From assembly GCA_947445225.1 (NCBI GenBank), contig CANFCX010000009.1, positions 1 through 42,468 of the forward strand: a stretch of 42,468 bases of DNA, given 5' to 3'. This DNA comes from Rhodospirillales bacterium. Its GTDB lineage: Bacteria > Pseudomonadota > Alphaproteobacteria > CACIAM-22H2. The notes under the pieces were generated by a model, which worked only from the letters and a program-made list of their open reading frames with translations, did no database searches and was not told where the DNA came from. Positions 33,102 to 42,468 of the stretch are shown one piece after another (position 1 is the stretch's first letter; each line of letters opens with the position of its first letter). A program made the translations under genes and the position numbers.

Positions 33102-33130
33102 CATATAGGCGCAAAACGGCAGCTTGGCAA
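33102..33130 (-). promoter_or_regulatory. Cold-shock gene promoter
   Basis: On the minus strand TTGCCA (33125-33130), a 17-base spacer and TATATG (33102-33107) lie about 135 bases before the cspA ATG. Five of six -35 and four of six -10 bases match consensus. The leader lies in what would be the region upstream of trpB, so the two transcripts overlap. Confidence 0.6.
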
Positions 33131-33223
33131 CGACACCGGGGGCCGGCGAAGCCAGCGATAGCGCTTGCGGCGGCAGGCTCAACGAGCGAAATTCCATTCC
33201 CAGGAAAGCAACGCAATACACCC

Positions 33224-34435
33224 ATGCCACAGATCAACACTTACAGCGCCGGGCCCGATGAAAACGGGCACTTCGGCCTCTATGGCGGACGCTTCGTCGC
33301 CGAGACGTTGATGCCGCTGATCCTGGAGGTCGAGCGCGCCTATACAGCGGCAAAGGCCGACGCCGATTTCCAGCGCGAGCTGGACTATTACCTGCGCGAC
33401 TACGTTGGCCGCCCGAGCCCGCTTTATTTCGCCGAGCGCATGACCAAGCATTTCGGCGGCGCCAAAATCTATTTCAAACGTGAGGAGCTGAACCACACCG
33501 GCGCGCACAAGATCAACAGCTGCATGGGCCAAATCCTGCTCGCCCAACGCATGGGCAAAAAGCGGATTATCGCCGAGACCGGCGCCGGCCAGCATGGCGT
33601 CGCCACGGCCACGGTCTGCGCCCTGTTCGGTCTGTCCTGCGTCATCTATATGGGCCAGACCGATATCGAGCGGCAGGCCCCGAACGTCTTCCGCATGAAG
33701 CTGCTCGGCGCCGAGCTACGCCCGGTGACCTCGGGTTCGGCGACGCTGAAAGATGCGATGAACGAGGCGCTGCGGGATTGGGTGGCCAATGTCGATTCTA
33801 CGTATTACCTGATCGGCACGGCCGCCGGCCCGCATCCCTACCCGGCGATGGTACGCGATTTCCAATCCGTGATCGGCCGCGAAGTACGCGCCGAAATGCT
33901 GGAACGCGAAGGGCGTCTTCCCGATACCCTGCTGGCGTGTGTCGGCGGCGGCTCCAACGCGATAGGCTTGTTCCATTCCTTCCTTGACGATGCCAGCGTG
34001 CGGATGATCGGCGTCGAGGCCGCGGGACACGGACTCGATACCGGACAACACGCGGCTTCGATCAATGGCGGGCGCCCTGGTGTGCTCCACGGCAACCGCA
34101 CCTACTTGCTGCATGACGAGGACGGACAAATCACCGAGGCGCATTCGATTTCCGCCGGCCTCGACTATCCCGGCATCGGCCCCGAGCATTCCTGGTTGAA
34201 CGATATCGGACGCGTGGAATACGCGGCGATCACCGATCGCGAGGCGCTTGACGCTTTTCAGCTTTGCTCGCGCCTGGAAGGCATCCTGCCGGCGCTGGAG
34301 CCGGCGCATGCCCTGGCGCATCTTGGAAAGATCGCGGGCCGGCTGCCGCGCGACCATATCATCGTCATCAATCTATGCGGCCGCGGCGACAAGGACGTGT
34401 TCACCGCGGCCCGCGCGCTGGGTGTGACGCTGTGA
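33224..34435 (+). CDS. trpB: Tryptophan synthase beta subunit
   Basis: This encodes 403 aa from ATG 33224. It joins indole and serine to tryptophan using pyridoxal phosphate. The cofactor Lys is Lys96 in [37 protein letters not shown] (phosphate loop), [10 protein letters not shown] and [10 protein letters not shown] near the end are all present, with full family length. The stop overlaps the trpA start (GTGA), so alpha and beta subunits are translated together. The ribosome site before ATG 33224 is weak, and the upstream region is shared with the cold-shock leader on the other strand. Confidence 0.97.
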   Translation: MPQINTYSAGPDENGHFGLYGGRFVAETLMPLILEVERAYTAAKADADFQRELDYYLRDYVGRPSPLYFAERMTKHFGGAKIYFKREELNHTGAHKINSCMGQILLAQRMGKKRIIAETGAGQHGVATATVCALFGLSCVIYMGQTDIERQAPNVFRMKLLGAELRPVTSGSATLKDAMNEALRDWVANVDSTYYLIGTAAGPHPYPAMVRDFQSVIGREVRAEMLEREGRLPDTLLACVGGGSNAIGLFHSFLDDASVRMIGVEAAGHGLDTGQHAASINGGRPGVLHGNRTYLLHDEDGQITEAHSISAGLDYPGIGPEHSWLNDIGRVEYAAITDREALDAFQLCSRLEGILPALEPAHALAHLGKIAGRLPRDHIIVINLCGRGDKDVFTAARALGVTL

Positions 34436-35301
34436 GCGCGCAACCGAGCGAACGCCGCCTCGCCCGCCGCTTTGCCCGCCTCGCCGCAGAGGGTCGGGCG
34501 GGGCTGGTGACTTTCGTATCCGCTGGCGACCCGGATATCGACACCTCGCTGGCGCTGCTCAAACGCCTGCCTGGCGCCGGGGCCGATATTGTCGAGCTTG
34601 GCATGGTGTTCAGCGACCCCATGGCCGACGGACCCGCGATTCAGGCGGCCGGGAAGCGCGCCCTTAAGGCCGGCATCACGCTTAAGAAAACCCTCGATAT
34701 GGTCCGCGCATTTCGAGCGGCCGATGCCGAAACGCCCTTGGTGCTGATGGGCTATTACAACCCCATTTACGTCTACGGCAACGAGCGTTTCGTGCGAGAC
34801 GCGAGGGCGGCCGGCGCCGACGGCGTGATCGTCGTGGACCTGCCGCCGGAGGAGGATGCCGAGCTTCGCCCGCTGGCCACTGCCCAAGGTCTCGATTTCA
34901 TCCGCCTGGCGACCCCGACCAGCGACGACGCCCGCCTGCCGGTGATCCTCACCGGAGCAAGCGGATTCATCTACTACGTCTCGATTTTGGGCATCACGGG
35001 AACACGTTCGGCCGGCGCCGATGTGGTCGCCGGCGCGGTGGCACGGCTCCGCCGGCTGACCCAGCTTCCTATCGCCGTCGGCTTCGGAATCAGGACGGCG
35101 CCGCAGGCCGGCGCCATCGCCGCGGTCGCGGATGCGGCGGTCGTCGGCTCGGCCCTGGTCGAACGAATCGCGGCAAATCTCGACGCCGACGGCCGCGCCC
35201 TGCCGGCGCTTGTCGATGACGTCACCGGTTTCGTTTCGGCCCTCGCCAAGGCCGTGCGCGACGCGCGCCTGCCGAGCCGGGCGGCTGGGGTGGCCGAATG
35301 A
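34432..35301 (+). CDS. trpA: Tryptophan synthase alpha subunit
   Basis: This encodes 289 aa from GTG 34432, overlapping the trpB stop; longer readings lie inside trpB. It splits indole-glycerol phosphate to give indole. Catalytic Glu56 and Asp67 (E. coli Glu49/Asp60) are in [17 protein letters not shown]. In this loop the usual Pro (E. coli Pro53) is Val59 and the Thr at E. coli 63 is Ala69, both uncommon. The phosphate and loop regions ([30 protein letters not shown]) look normal. The stop overlaps the accD start by ATGA. Confidence 0.95.
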   Translation: MSAQPSERRLARRFARLAAEGRAGLVTFVSAGDPDIDTSLALLKRLPGAGADIVELGMVFSDPMADGPAIQAAGKRALKAGITLKKTLDMVRAFRAADAETPLVLMGYYNPIYVYGNERFVRDARAAGADGVIVVDLPPEEDAELRPLATAQGLDFIRLATPTSDDARLPVILTGASGFIYYVSILGITGTRSAGADVVAGAVARLRRLTQLPIAVGFGIRTAPQAGAIAAVADAAVVGSALVERIAANLDADGRALPALVDDVTGFVSALAKAVRDARLPSRAAGVAE

Positions 35302-36245
35302 ATTGGCTGACCAATTTCGTCCGGCCCAAGATCCGGGCTCTAGTCCGCAAGGCCGACGTCCCGGACAACCTTTGGGACAAATGCCCCAGTTGCGGGAAGA
35401 TGATCTTTCACCGCGACCTCGAAGCCAATCTCCGCGTCTGCCAACATTGCGGACACCATCTTCGGCTCGATGCGAAGCGGCGCCTGTCGATGTTATTCGA
35501 CGACGGCGAGTATCAAAGAATTGAGCTGCCGAAGGTCACACTCGACCCGCTGCGTTTTCGCGACCGTAAGCGTTATGCCGACCGCCTGAAGGAAGCCCAG
35601 GCCCGCACCGAAGAACCCGATGCAACCTTGGTGGCGCATGGCCTTATCGGCGGTCGCCCGGCGGTGGTCGCGGTCTTCGATTTCGCGTTCTTGGGCGGCT
35701 CCATGGGCATGGCCGTGGGCGAGGCTCTGATTGCCGCCTCGCGGCTCGCGGTCTTGCAGCAGGCGCCGCTGATCGTGGTGCCGGCGTCGGGCGGGGCGCG
35801 CATGCAGGAAGGCACGCTGTCGCTGATGCAAATGCCGCGCACGGTGATTGCCGCGCAGGAAGTGAAAGAAGCCGGCTTGCCCTATATCGTGCTGCTGACC
35901 GATCCGACGACGGGCGGTGTTTCCGCCTCCTTCGCCATGTTGGGCGACATCGCCATCGCCGAGCCCGGCTCGATCATCGGTTTTGCCGGGGCGCGTGTGA
36001 TCGAGGAGACCATTCGCGAAAAACTGCCCGAAGGATTTCAGCGCGCCGAATATCTGCTCGACCACGGCATGATCGATATGGTCGTGCCGCGCCATCAGCT
36101 GCGCGAAACGTTGATCCGCATTCTTGGGCTGCTGCGCAACCCTCGGCCCTCGGCCGAGGTCGTAGCCCTGCCGCAGGCCGGCATCGAAATACCGGCCGAC
36201 GCCGCGGCGGCTGCCGCGGGCGAAGGCGCGCAGGGTGACCGCTGA
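35298..36245 (+). CDS. accD: Acetyl-CoA carboxylase carboxyltransferase beta subunit
   Basis: This encodes 315 aa. With AccA it moves the carboxyl group from biotin to acetyl-CoA, giving malonyl-CoA for fatty acids. An N-terminal zinc ribbon has Cys29, Cys32, Cys48 and Cys51 (CPSC and CQHC). The carboxyltransferase domain has [20 protein letters not shown] and [17 protein letters not shown] with the oxyanion Gly residues, then [20 protein letters not shown]. An Ala-rich tail ends the protein. It overlaps trpA by four bases and folC by eleven, a tight operon. Confidence 0.97.
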   Translation: MNWLTNFVRPKIRALVRKADVPDNLWDKCPSCGKMIFHRDLEANLRVCQHCGHHLRLDAKRRLSMLFDDGEYQRIELPKVTLDPLRFRDRKRYADRLKEAQARTEEPDATLVAHGLIGGRPAVVAVFDFAFLGGSMGMAVGEALIAASRLAVLQQAPLIVVPASGGARMQEGTLSLMQMPRTVIAAQEVKEAGLPYIVLLTDPTTGGVSASFAMLGDIAIAEPGSIIGFAGARVIEETIREKLPEGFQRAEYLLDHGMIDMVVPRHQLRETLIRILGLLRNPRPSAEVVALPQAGIEIPADAAAAAAGEGAQGDR

Positions 36246-37509
36246 CCCCGTGTTGGCCCGTCTTTCGGGCCTTCATCCCAAAACCATCGATCTCTCACTA
36301 AGCCGGATCGAGCGGCTTTTGAATGCGCTCGGCAATCCGCAGGATCGTCTGCCGCCCGTCATCCACGTCGCCGGAACCAACGGCAAGGGTTCCGTCGTCG
36401 CCTATTTGCGCGCCGGCCTCCAAGCCGCGGGGTATCGCGTTCATACCTACATCTCGCCGCATCTTGTACGGTTCAACGAGCGCATCCGCATCGCCGGCGC
36501 CTTGATCGACGATGACGCGCTGACCGCGCTGCTCGAGGAATGCGAAGCCGCCAATCGGGGCGAGCCGATTACCTTTTTCGAAATAACGACGGCCGCCGCC
36601 TTTCTAGCCTTCGCGCGCAACCCGGCGGATGCGACGCTGCTGGAGGTCGGGCTCGGCGGAAGGCTGGATGCCACCAATGTCGTCAAGCACCCTTGGTTAT
36701 GCGCGATCACACCGGTTTCTTTCGACCACATGCACTATCTCGGAAATAGCCTGACGTCGATTGCCGGCGAAAAGGCCGGGATCCTAAAGCCCGAAGTCAT
36801 GGCGATCATCGGGCCACAAACCGAGGAAGGCGCCGCCGCCATTGCGGCGCGGGCGAAAGACGTTGGCGCGCCGCTCTATCGCCATGGCATCGAGTGGACG
36901 ATCGAACCGCGCGACGCGGGTTTCTTTTATCGCGGGCATCGCGCCAAGCTGGAATTGCCGCTGCCGCGCCTGCCCGGACGCCACCAGATCGACAACGCGG
37001 GCATGGCCGTCGCCTGCTTTGAAACGCTGCCAGGATTTCGACTCAAACCGGCGCATATCCACAGCGCCCTGACCGATGTCGAGTGGCCGGCGCGGCTGCA
37101 AAGGCTTCGGCGGGGTCCGCTGGTCGAACGACTGCCCGCGGGTTGGGAACTTTGGCTCGATGGCGGCCATAACCCCGCCGCCGCGGAGGCGCTTGCCGCC
37201 TGGGCCGCGGTTGAAGGCCAGCCCCTCGACCTTGTCTTCGGCATGCTCGACACGAAGGATGCCGAGGGTTTCTTACGCAAATTGGCGGGGGTCGCGCGCC
37301 ATGCGCGTGCGATCGTGATCCCCGGAGATCATCCGAGTCTTTCGGCGGACGATGCCGCCGCCGCCGCAAAGCGCGCGGGAATTGGGGCGGCACCGGCGCC
37401 ATCGGCCGCCGCCGCGATCGACGATCTGGTCCGCGGCACGCCGGCCGGGCGGCTATTGATCTGTGGGTCGCTCTATCTTGCCGGCACGGTTCTCGCCGAA
37501 AACGGATAA
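36235..37509 (+). CDS. folC: Bifunctional folylpolyglutamate / dihydrofolate synthase
   Basis: This encodes 424 aa from GTG 36235, inside the accD end. It adds glutamate to folates using ATP. The Mur-ligase-like fold shows [15 protein letters not shown] (P-loop about 47-53), [26 protein letters not shown], the [13 protein letters not shown] region, and [10 protein letters not shown] then [11 protein letters not shown]. Near the end [13 protein letters not shown] is typical. It is the last gene of the trpB-trpA-accD-folC operon; the hairpin after it serves the genes coming from the other side at least as well. Confidence 0.95.
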   Translation: MTADPVLARLSGLHPKTIDLSLSRIERLLNALGNPQDRLPPVIHVAGTNGKGSVVAYLRAGLQAAGYRVHTYISPHLVRFNERIRIAGALIDDDALTALLEECEAANRGEPITFFEITTAAAFLAFARNPADATLLEVGLGGRLDATNVVKHPWLCAITPVSFDHMHYLGNSLTSIAGEKAGILKPEVMAIIGPQTEEGAAAIAARAKDVGAPLYRHGIEWTIEPRDAGFFYRGHRAKLELPLPRLPGRHQIDNAGMAVACFETLPGFRLKPAHIHSALTDVEWPARLQRLRRGPLVERLPAGWELWLDGGHNPAAAEALAAWAAVEGQPLDLVFGMLDTKDAEGFLRKLAGVARHARAIVIPGDHPSLSADDAAAAAKRAGIGAAPAPSAAAAIDDLVRGTPAGRLLICGSLYLAGTVLAENG

Positions 37510-37522
37510 CAAGGCGCACAAG

Positions 37523-37555
37523 AAAAAAGCGGCCGGGGGCAGTAGGCCCGGCCGC
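37523..37555 (-). terminator. Terminator shared by folC and the second Mo-hydroxylase block
   Basis: A 9-bp stem (GCGGCCGGG at 37529-37537 with CCCGGCCGC at 37547-37555) is followed on the minus strand by TTTTTT (37523-37528). It is best read as the minus-strand terminator. Its core and T tract closely resemble the terminator at 39885-39918. Confidence 0.8.
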
Positions 37556-37577
37556 TTCCATCAAACCTCGCCGCCCT

Positions 37578-37631
37578 CTATGACCAGCTTAGATCGTGGT
37601 TCTTGAGCGGCAGGGTGCGGATGCGCTTGCC
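37578..37631 (-). pseudogene. 18-codon relic of a Mo-hydroxylase large-subunit 3' end
   Basis: Read on the minus strand, this gives GKRIRTLPLKNHDLSWS and a stop. These 17 residues are identical to the C-terminus of the intact large subunit at 39955-42192. It lies between the stop of the frameshifted copy (37645) and the terminator at 37523-37555. No homology to the rest of the gene is seen next to it, so it is a leftover 3' end after recombination or deletion among tandem copies. Confidence 0.85.
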
Positions 37632-37644
37632 TCGATAGATGCTC

Positions 37645-39826
37645 TCAAATCGGCCGCTTCGAGATATCGTGGTTCTTCAGCGGCAACGACCGTATGCGCG
37701 GCCCGCCGGCATCGAAAATCGCGTTCACCGTGGCCGTCTGCACCGAGGCGGTGGCGCCCTCGCCGATGCCGCCCCAGACCTTGCCACTCGGCACCAAATG
37801 CACATCCACCTTTGGCATCTCGCCGATCCGCATCATCTGGTAGTCGTCGAAATTGCCCTGAACCGCACGGCCATTGGATATCGAGATTTCGCCATAAAGC
37901 GCCGCGGTCAGGCCATAGGCGACGGAGCCTTCGACTTGATAGATGGCGTTGTCGGGATTGACCACCCAACCCGTATCGGCGGCGCAGACCACGCGATCCA
38001 CCTTGAACCAGCCATCGCTGTCGAGCGTGACCTCGACGACCGTGGCCATGGCGGTATTGGCGTTGACCTTATAGTCGAGCGCGATGCCGCGACCGCGGTT
38101 CGGCCCGAGCGGCTTTCCCCAATCGGCTTTCTGCGCCGCGGCATCGAAAACCGCGGCCATCTGCCGGCCCCTATCGTTGTCCATCATCAAGGCGCGTTGA
38201 AAGGAATAGGCGTCCTTCCCCGCCGCGTGCGCGAGTTCGTGGAAGAAGCTCTGATGGAAGAAGCAGGTATGGCCGTTGCCGACGCTGCGGAAATTCCCCA
38301 GGGGGACGGGACTGGGCCGCAGCGCGGAATCGACCAGGATATTGGGGATCGTGTACCACTCCAGCTCCGATCCCGTGGTCAGGAAATTCGGCGCGCTGCC
38401 GACGATGCGCTGCGACCAGGCGATCGTCTTGCCCGACGCGTCGAGTCCGCCCTGAACCTTCGACAGGCTCGCCTGCCGATAGAAGCCGTGGCGCGTGGTT
38501 TCTTCGCGCGTCGAGATCATCTTGATCGGCGTACCCTTCATCACCTTGGCGATCTGGACGGTCTGGCTGGTGTAATCCTGTAGGCTGCGCCGGCCGAAAC
38601 CGCCGCCCAGCAGCACGATGTTGATCCGCCCCTTTTCGATGGGAAAACCGGCCATGCGCGCGGCCACATTGACGGTCTGTTCCGGCCCTTGCGTGGGCGC
38701 CCAGACCTCGAACCCGTCATCGGTGACAATGGCCGCGCAGGTCATCGGCTCCATCGTCGCGTGATCGAGGAAAGGCACGCTGTATTCGGCCGTCAACACC
38801 TTCGCGGCCGATTTCATTGCCGCTTCGGCGTCGCCTTCCTTGCGGATGGGCTTTTCGACGACATCGGCCATCGCCGCGCGCATGTCGTTGAGATAATCGG
38901 CGCTGCCTTTCTTCGCGTTGTCGCCGCCATCCCATTCCTTCGGCATGGCGTCGAGCGCGGTCTTGGCCTGCCACCAATGATCGGCGACAACGGCGATGCC
39001 GTCGTCCATGCCGTTGACGCCGCCGGCCTGGCCGCCCTTGATCTCGACGACCTTGACCACGCCCGGCCGGCTTAAGGCGGCGCTGGCGTCATAGGATTTG
39101 AGTTTCCCGCCGAAAACCGGGCTCGACATGATGGCGGCGTGTTTCATCCCGGGCAGCTTGATGTCGATGCCGAAGATGGCGGTGCCATTGACCTTGGCCG
39201 GCACCTCGAACCGCTTCATCGATTTGCCGACGATTTTCCATTCGGCCGGCGTCTTGAGCTTCAGCGTCTTCGGATCCGGCGGCGTCAGCGTCGCCGCCGT
39301 GGCGGCCAGCTCCCCATAGGTGAGTTTGCGGCCGGAAGCCCCGTGGATGACGGCGCTGTTCTCGGCGACAAGCTCGGCTTCCGGGACATTGAGCCGCTGC
39401 GCCGCGGCTTTCACCATCAGGGTCCTGATCGTGGCGCCGGCCTGAAACAGAACCTGCTCTGACTGTTTGATGCCGGAACTGGCGTTGGTCGCGATCCGCG
39501 AGCCATAGACGCGGTTTTGCGCGAGGTGCCGGACGATGTCGAAGAACTCATAGCGGATCGTGGACCAATCGAATTCGGCTTCTTCGGCGATGAGCTGCGA
39601 CAGCGACGTCGTTGTGCCCTGGCCCATCTCCTGCTGTGCGATGCGGATGGTCACGGTGTTATCGGGCGCGATCACGACCCAAGGCGTGATTTCGATCGAT
39701 CGGGCCTGGGCGTGGGCCTGACGGAGGCCAGGCGCCGGCCATCTCAGGCCCACGGCCAATCCGCCGCCAAGGGCTGCGGTCGTGAAGACAGAACTGACGG
39801 CGGTCCAATGCGAACAGCTTTGTCAT
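37645..39826 (-). CDS. Mo-hydroxylase large subunit, copy 3, frameshifted in its Tat signal
   Basis: The body (about 704 codons from 39759) is intact: LLGGGFGRR cofactor loop, STREETTRHGFY, and WGGIGEGAT with the likely catalytic Glu, ending NHDISKRPI. The expected start is ATG 39826, giving MTKLFALDRRQF, a twin-arginine motif. One extra base near 39790 then shifts the frame; removing it restores a continuous VFTTAALGGGLAVGL hydrophobic core into the body. As written, only a version without the RR motif could be made, from TTG 39759 or another weak start. Either a sequencing error or a real loss of export. The C-terminal tail differs from the NHDLSWS of the sisters. It lies downstream of copy 2 on the same strand, beyond a terminator. 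Confidence 0.85.
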
Positions 39827-39884
39827 GACGGCTTCCCTCCCTGTTTAATTGTATGAATCGATGGCTATCCCGCGACCAAATTTC

Positions 39885-39918
39885 AAAAAAAGAAGCGGCC
39901 GGGGTTGCCCCCGGCCGC
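39885..39918 (-). terminator. Terminator after Mo-hydroxylase large subunit copy 2
   Basis: A perfect 10-bp stem (GCGGCCGGGG at 39895-39904 with its complement at 39909-39918) and a 4-base loop are followed on the minus strand by TTCTTTTTTT. It lies 36 bases after the stop at 39955 and before the start of copy 3. Confidence 0.9.
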
Positions 39919-39954
39919 CATAGAAAGACGCAAAGTGTCCGCCTGAGACGTGGC

Positions 39955-42192
39955 TTAAGACCAGCTCAGATCGTGGTTCTTAAGCGGCAACGTGCGGATG
40001 CGTTTTCCGGTCGCCCGCGCCACCGCATTGGTGACCGCCGGCGGGATCATCGGGATCGACGCCTCGCCGATGCCGCCCCACTTGCTGCCACCGGTCAACG
40101 CGCCGAAAGAGATCGCCGTGTCCGGCATCTCGTCGATGCGCATCATCTGGTAATCGTCGAAATTGCCTTCGACGATACGGCCCCGGCGGACATTGAGTTC
40201 GCCGTACATCGTGGCGGTGTAGCCCATGACCACCTGGCCCTGGACCTGCGCCTCGATATCCGCGCGGTTGATGATGTTACCGCTGTCGAAAGCGGTGTCG
40301 ACCTTCAGCAATTTCACCGAGCCGTCTTGCGCCACGCTCAAGGTGACCACATTGGCGCAGATCGTGCCCGCCGCCTCGCCGATGGCGAAGCCTTGAGCCG
40401 TGCCCTTGGGATAGGTCTTCGTGCCCCAGCCCGACATCTTAACAACCTCGTCCAGGCACTTCAGGTAGCCGGGATCGCGGTTGCCGACCAGCAATTCGCG
40501 GCGATAGGCCACGGGATCCTTACCCGCGGCCTCGGCGACTTCGTCCATGAAACCTTCAAGGACTTGGACGCTCCAGCCCGACGGTGCCCGCCAGTGACCG
40601 AGATGGAGGTTGCTGGGCGTGTAGGTGTAGTCGGCGAGGACCGTCGGCACGGCGTAAGGCGGCGTGCTGAGGTTGCCGGGATAGTCGATGCCGGTCTGTT
40701 GGAACGCCACCGGATTGGCACGGGCGTTGAGGGCGTCGGAAGCAACCCGAGCCATCCACGCGACCGGCTTGCCATCGGCGCCCAGGCCGACTTCGAATTT
40801 GGCCGCGTGCATCGGCCGGTAGATGCCTTGGCGTGTGGTTTCTTCACGCGTCCATTGCAAGTGCACGGGCCGATCGAGCTTCGCCAGCCGCGCGATGGCC
40901 ACGGCCTGACGCACCTCGTCGCCGATGCTGCGCCGGCCGAAACCGCCGCCGAGGAAGGTTTCATGGAAGTAGACCTTCGCCGGCGCGATCGCGAGTTCTT
41001 CCGCGGCGACACGCAGAGCGTTTTCAGCATCCTGGCTTCCCGCCCACACATCCACACGATCCTGTTGCAGGTGCACGGTGGCCGCCAGCGGCTCCATCGT
41101 TGCGTGGTCGAGATAGGGCACCAGATACTTAGCCGAGACGGTCTTGGCCGCGGTCCGCATCGCGGCCGCCGCGTCGCCGACTTTCCGCACTTCCTTGACG
41201 CCGGGCTTGTCCAGCGCGTCGAGCGCGGTCTTGTAGATCGATTCGGTGTCGAACTTGGCGACTTCGCTGTCGTCCCACTCCACCGGCATGATGTCGAGCG
41301 CGGTCTTCGCATTCCACCAGGTGTCGGCGACCACGGCCACCGCTTCGCGGAGACGGCTGCGGTCCTCAGGCCGTTTGGCGCGATCGTCCTTGCCGAGCGC
41401 GACGACGGCGATGATGCCGGGACGGTCCTTCAGCGCGTTGGCGTCGAAGCTCTTCAGCTTGCCGCGATGCGCGGGCGAGGCCTTGACCGCGGCATAGACC
41501 ATGCCGGGGATGCGGATGTCGGCCGCGAAGACGGCGCTGCCATTGACCTTGAGCGGCGTGTCGAAGCGCTTAACCGTGCCCTTGCCGATCAGGTTGAACT
41601 GGTCCGGGGTCTTGATCGCCGGCTCTTTGTCCAGCTTGACCAAGGCCGCCTTGGAGGCGATCTGGCCGAAGGTCATGGTTCTGTTGGAGGCGGCGTGACG
41701 CAGCATGCTGTTCTTCGCCTCGACTTCGGTGACCGGCACCTTCCACTCGGTGGCCGCCGCCTGCTTAAGGCGTTCACGAGCCTCCGCGCCGGCCTTCTGC
41801 AACGGCTCGCGCTGGGTCCGGATGCCTTGGCTGCCGACCGAGCGCATTTCGCCGTAGATTCTGTTCTGCGTGACGTTGCGATGGGCTTCGGCGAATTCGA
41901 CCTTCACCTTCGACCAGTCGCATTCCAATTCCTCGCACAGGATCAGCGGCATGCTGGTGACCGCGCCTTGACCCATCTCAGCGCGATGGAAGCGGAAGAC
42001 GACGGTGTTGTCGGGCTGGATCATCACCCAGGCGTTGACTTCGGAGGCGTCCAGGGTCAGCGCGGTCAGCCACGGCTTGGGGCTGAGTTCATCCGCCGCG
42101 ATCGCCGACCGGACGCTAATGGCCATACCGCCGCCGAGAACGGCGACTGTGGTCACGAAGCTCCGGCGGTTCATTGCCAATCTATTGGTCAT
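39955..42192 (-). CDS. Mo-hydroxylase large subunit, xanthine-dehydrogenase family (isoquinoline 1-oxidoreductase beta-like), copy 2
   Basis: This encodes 745 aa with a twin-arginine signal (MNRRSFVTTVAVLGGGMA) and a strong GGGAGGGG ribosome site before ATG 42192. The cofactor loop is FLGGGFGRRSIGDE, followed by WTREETTRQGIYRP. The catalytic region is KWGGIGEASIPMIPP, with the Glu in place, and the tail is GKRIRTLPLKNHDLSWS. It binds the molybdenum cofactor and would oxidise a heterocycle or aldehyde in the periplasm or at the membrane. The small subunit lies 15 bases upstream. It differs enough from copies 1 and 3 across the middle that the three probably have different substrates. Confidence 0.9.
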   Translation of the reverse strand: MTNRLAMNRRSFVTTVAVLGGGMAISVRSAIAADELSPKPWLTALTLDASEVNAWVMIQPDNTVVFRFHRAEMGQGAVTSMPLILCEELECDWSKVKVEFAEAHRNVTQNRIYGEMRSVGSQGIRTQREPLQKAGAEARERLKQAAATEWKVPVTEVEAKNSMLRHAASNRTMTFGQIASKAALVKLDKEPAIKTPDQFNLIGKGTVKRFDTPLKVNGSAVFAADIRIPGMVYAAVKASPAHRGKLKSFDANALKDRPGIIAVVALGKDDRAKRPEDRSRLREAVAVVADTWWNAKTALDIMPVEWDDSEVAKFDTESIYKTALDALDKPGVKEVRKVGDAAAAMRTAAKTVSAKYLVPYLDHATMEPLAATVHLQQDRVDVWAGSQDAENALRVAAEELAIAPAKVYFHETFLGGGFGRRSIGDEVRQAVAIARLAKLDRPVHLQWTREETTRQGIYRPMHAAKFEVGLGADGKPVAWMARVASDALNARANPVAFQQTGIDYPGNLSTPPYAVPTVLADYTYTPSNLHLGHWRAPSGWSVQVLEGFMDEVAEAAGKDPVAYRRELLVGNRDPGYLKCLDEVVKMSGWGTKTYPKGTAQGFAIGEAAGTICANVVTLSVAQDGSVKLLKVDTAFDSGNIINRADIEAQVQGQVVMGYTATMYGELNVRRGRIVEGNFDDYQMMRIDEMPDTAISFGALTGGSKWGGIGEASIPMIPPAVTNAVARATGKRIRTLPLKNHDLSWS

Positions 42193-42207
42193 CTAGGCTC
42201 CCCTCCC

Positions 42208-42468
42208 TTAGGACTTCGTGTTTTTTGCGGCGAGATGGATCGCGGCGCGGATGCGCTGATACGTCCCGCAACGGCAGATGTTGGTGATCGTCTTGTCGAT
42301 GTCGGCATCGGTCGGCTTGGGCTTGCGGGCAAGAAGCGCCGCGGTCGCCATGATCATGCCCGATTGGCAATAGCCGCATTGCGGCACGTCCAGCTCGATC
42401 CAGGCCTTTTGGACCGGGTGGCTGCTATCGGCCGACAGGCCTTCGATGGTGGTGATCTGCGCGCCGAC
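42208..42468 (-). CDS. 2Fe-2S small subunit of the Mo-hydroxylase, copy 2 (C-terminal part, cut by window end)
   Basis: The last 86 codons and stop of a small subunit are visible; the 5' part lies beyond the window. CGYCQSGM and [10 protein letters not shown], the second 2Fe-2S site, are present; the ferredoxin domain is outside. All 86 residues are identical to copy 1 at 14273, while the DNA differs at a dozen or so scattered silent positions. It is followed after 15 bases by the large-subunit gene, so the operon order is small subunit, large subunit, second large subunit. Confidence 0.93.
   Translation of the reverse strand, partial: VGAQITTIEGLSADSSHPVQKAWIELDVPQCGYCQSGMIMATAALLARKPKPTDADIDKTITNICRCGTYQRIRAAIHLAAKNTKS

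Noticed and set aside
1-42468. CRISPR arrays, insertion sequences, phage or integrase genes, rRNA genes
   Set aside because: I looked for regular short repeats, transposase motifs and rRNA segments and saw none. The two tRNA genes show no adjacent integrase or repeated tRNA end that would mark an island.

Overview
The window reads as high-G+C chromosomal DNA from an alphaproteobacterium. Support comes from gene orders familiar in that class: kdsD-lptC-lptA-lptB-rpoN-hpf-ptsN, aroA-cmk-rpsA-sppA-ihfB-lapA, and trpF / trpB-trpA-accD-folC. Alphaproteobacterial marker families are also present (TIGR02300 FYDLN-acid protein, DUF1150, a short RNase D). The order Rhodospirillales or a relative is plausible, but the genus cannot be fixed from the sequence.

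Left part (1-12 kb, nearly all minus strand): an accessory metal and stress region. It starts with the N-terminal part of a uracil-DNA glycosylase and an unknown exported protein. Read in the direction of transcription, the rest is a TAXI-type binding protein, an OmpR/EnvZ-like two-component pair and a copper-handling cassette. The cassette holds a COG4315 protein, a small lipoprotein, a TolC-like protein, a multicopper oxidase, a cupredoxin, a CusF-like protein and a second COG4315 protein. After it come a visibly AT-richer ferric-reductase-like membrane gene and a membrane class III nucleotide cyclase. A decayed copy of the 5' end of the cyclase gene lies on the other side of the ferric-reductase gene, so that gene is bracketed by repeated cyclase sequence.

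12-15 kb and 37.5-42.5 kb: two blocks of xanthine-dehydrogenase-family (isoquinoline 1-oxidoreductase-like) Mo/Fe-S hydroxylases with Tat signals. The first block is a simple small-plus-large subunit pair. The second has a small subunit (cut by the window end), an intact large subunit, a second large subunit with a single-base frameshift inside its Tat signal, and an 18-codon relic of another large-subunit 3' end. The two small subunits are identical in protein over the visible 86 residues but differ in DNA at synonymous sites.

15-37.5 kb: mostly housekeeping genes. These are uppP; an NDUFA9-like reductase; tRNA-Leu(CAG); RNase D; lipopolysaccharide precursor and transport genes joined to rpoN, hpf and ptsN; a SprA-like HExxH protein behind a strong promoter; tRNA-Ala(GGC); then aroA to folC. 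Between trpF and trpB an opposite-strand pair, an IF-1 variant and a cold-shock protein with a long leader, interrupts the expected order.

The least ordinary signals are the cyclase remnant around the AT-rich gene, the decaying and duplicated Mo-hydroxylase operon, the copper cassette with a TolC but no visible inner-membrane pump, and a sigma-54-like element in front of the operon that contains rpoN.
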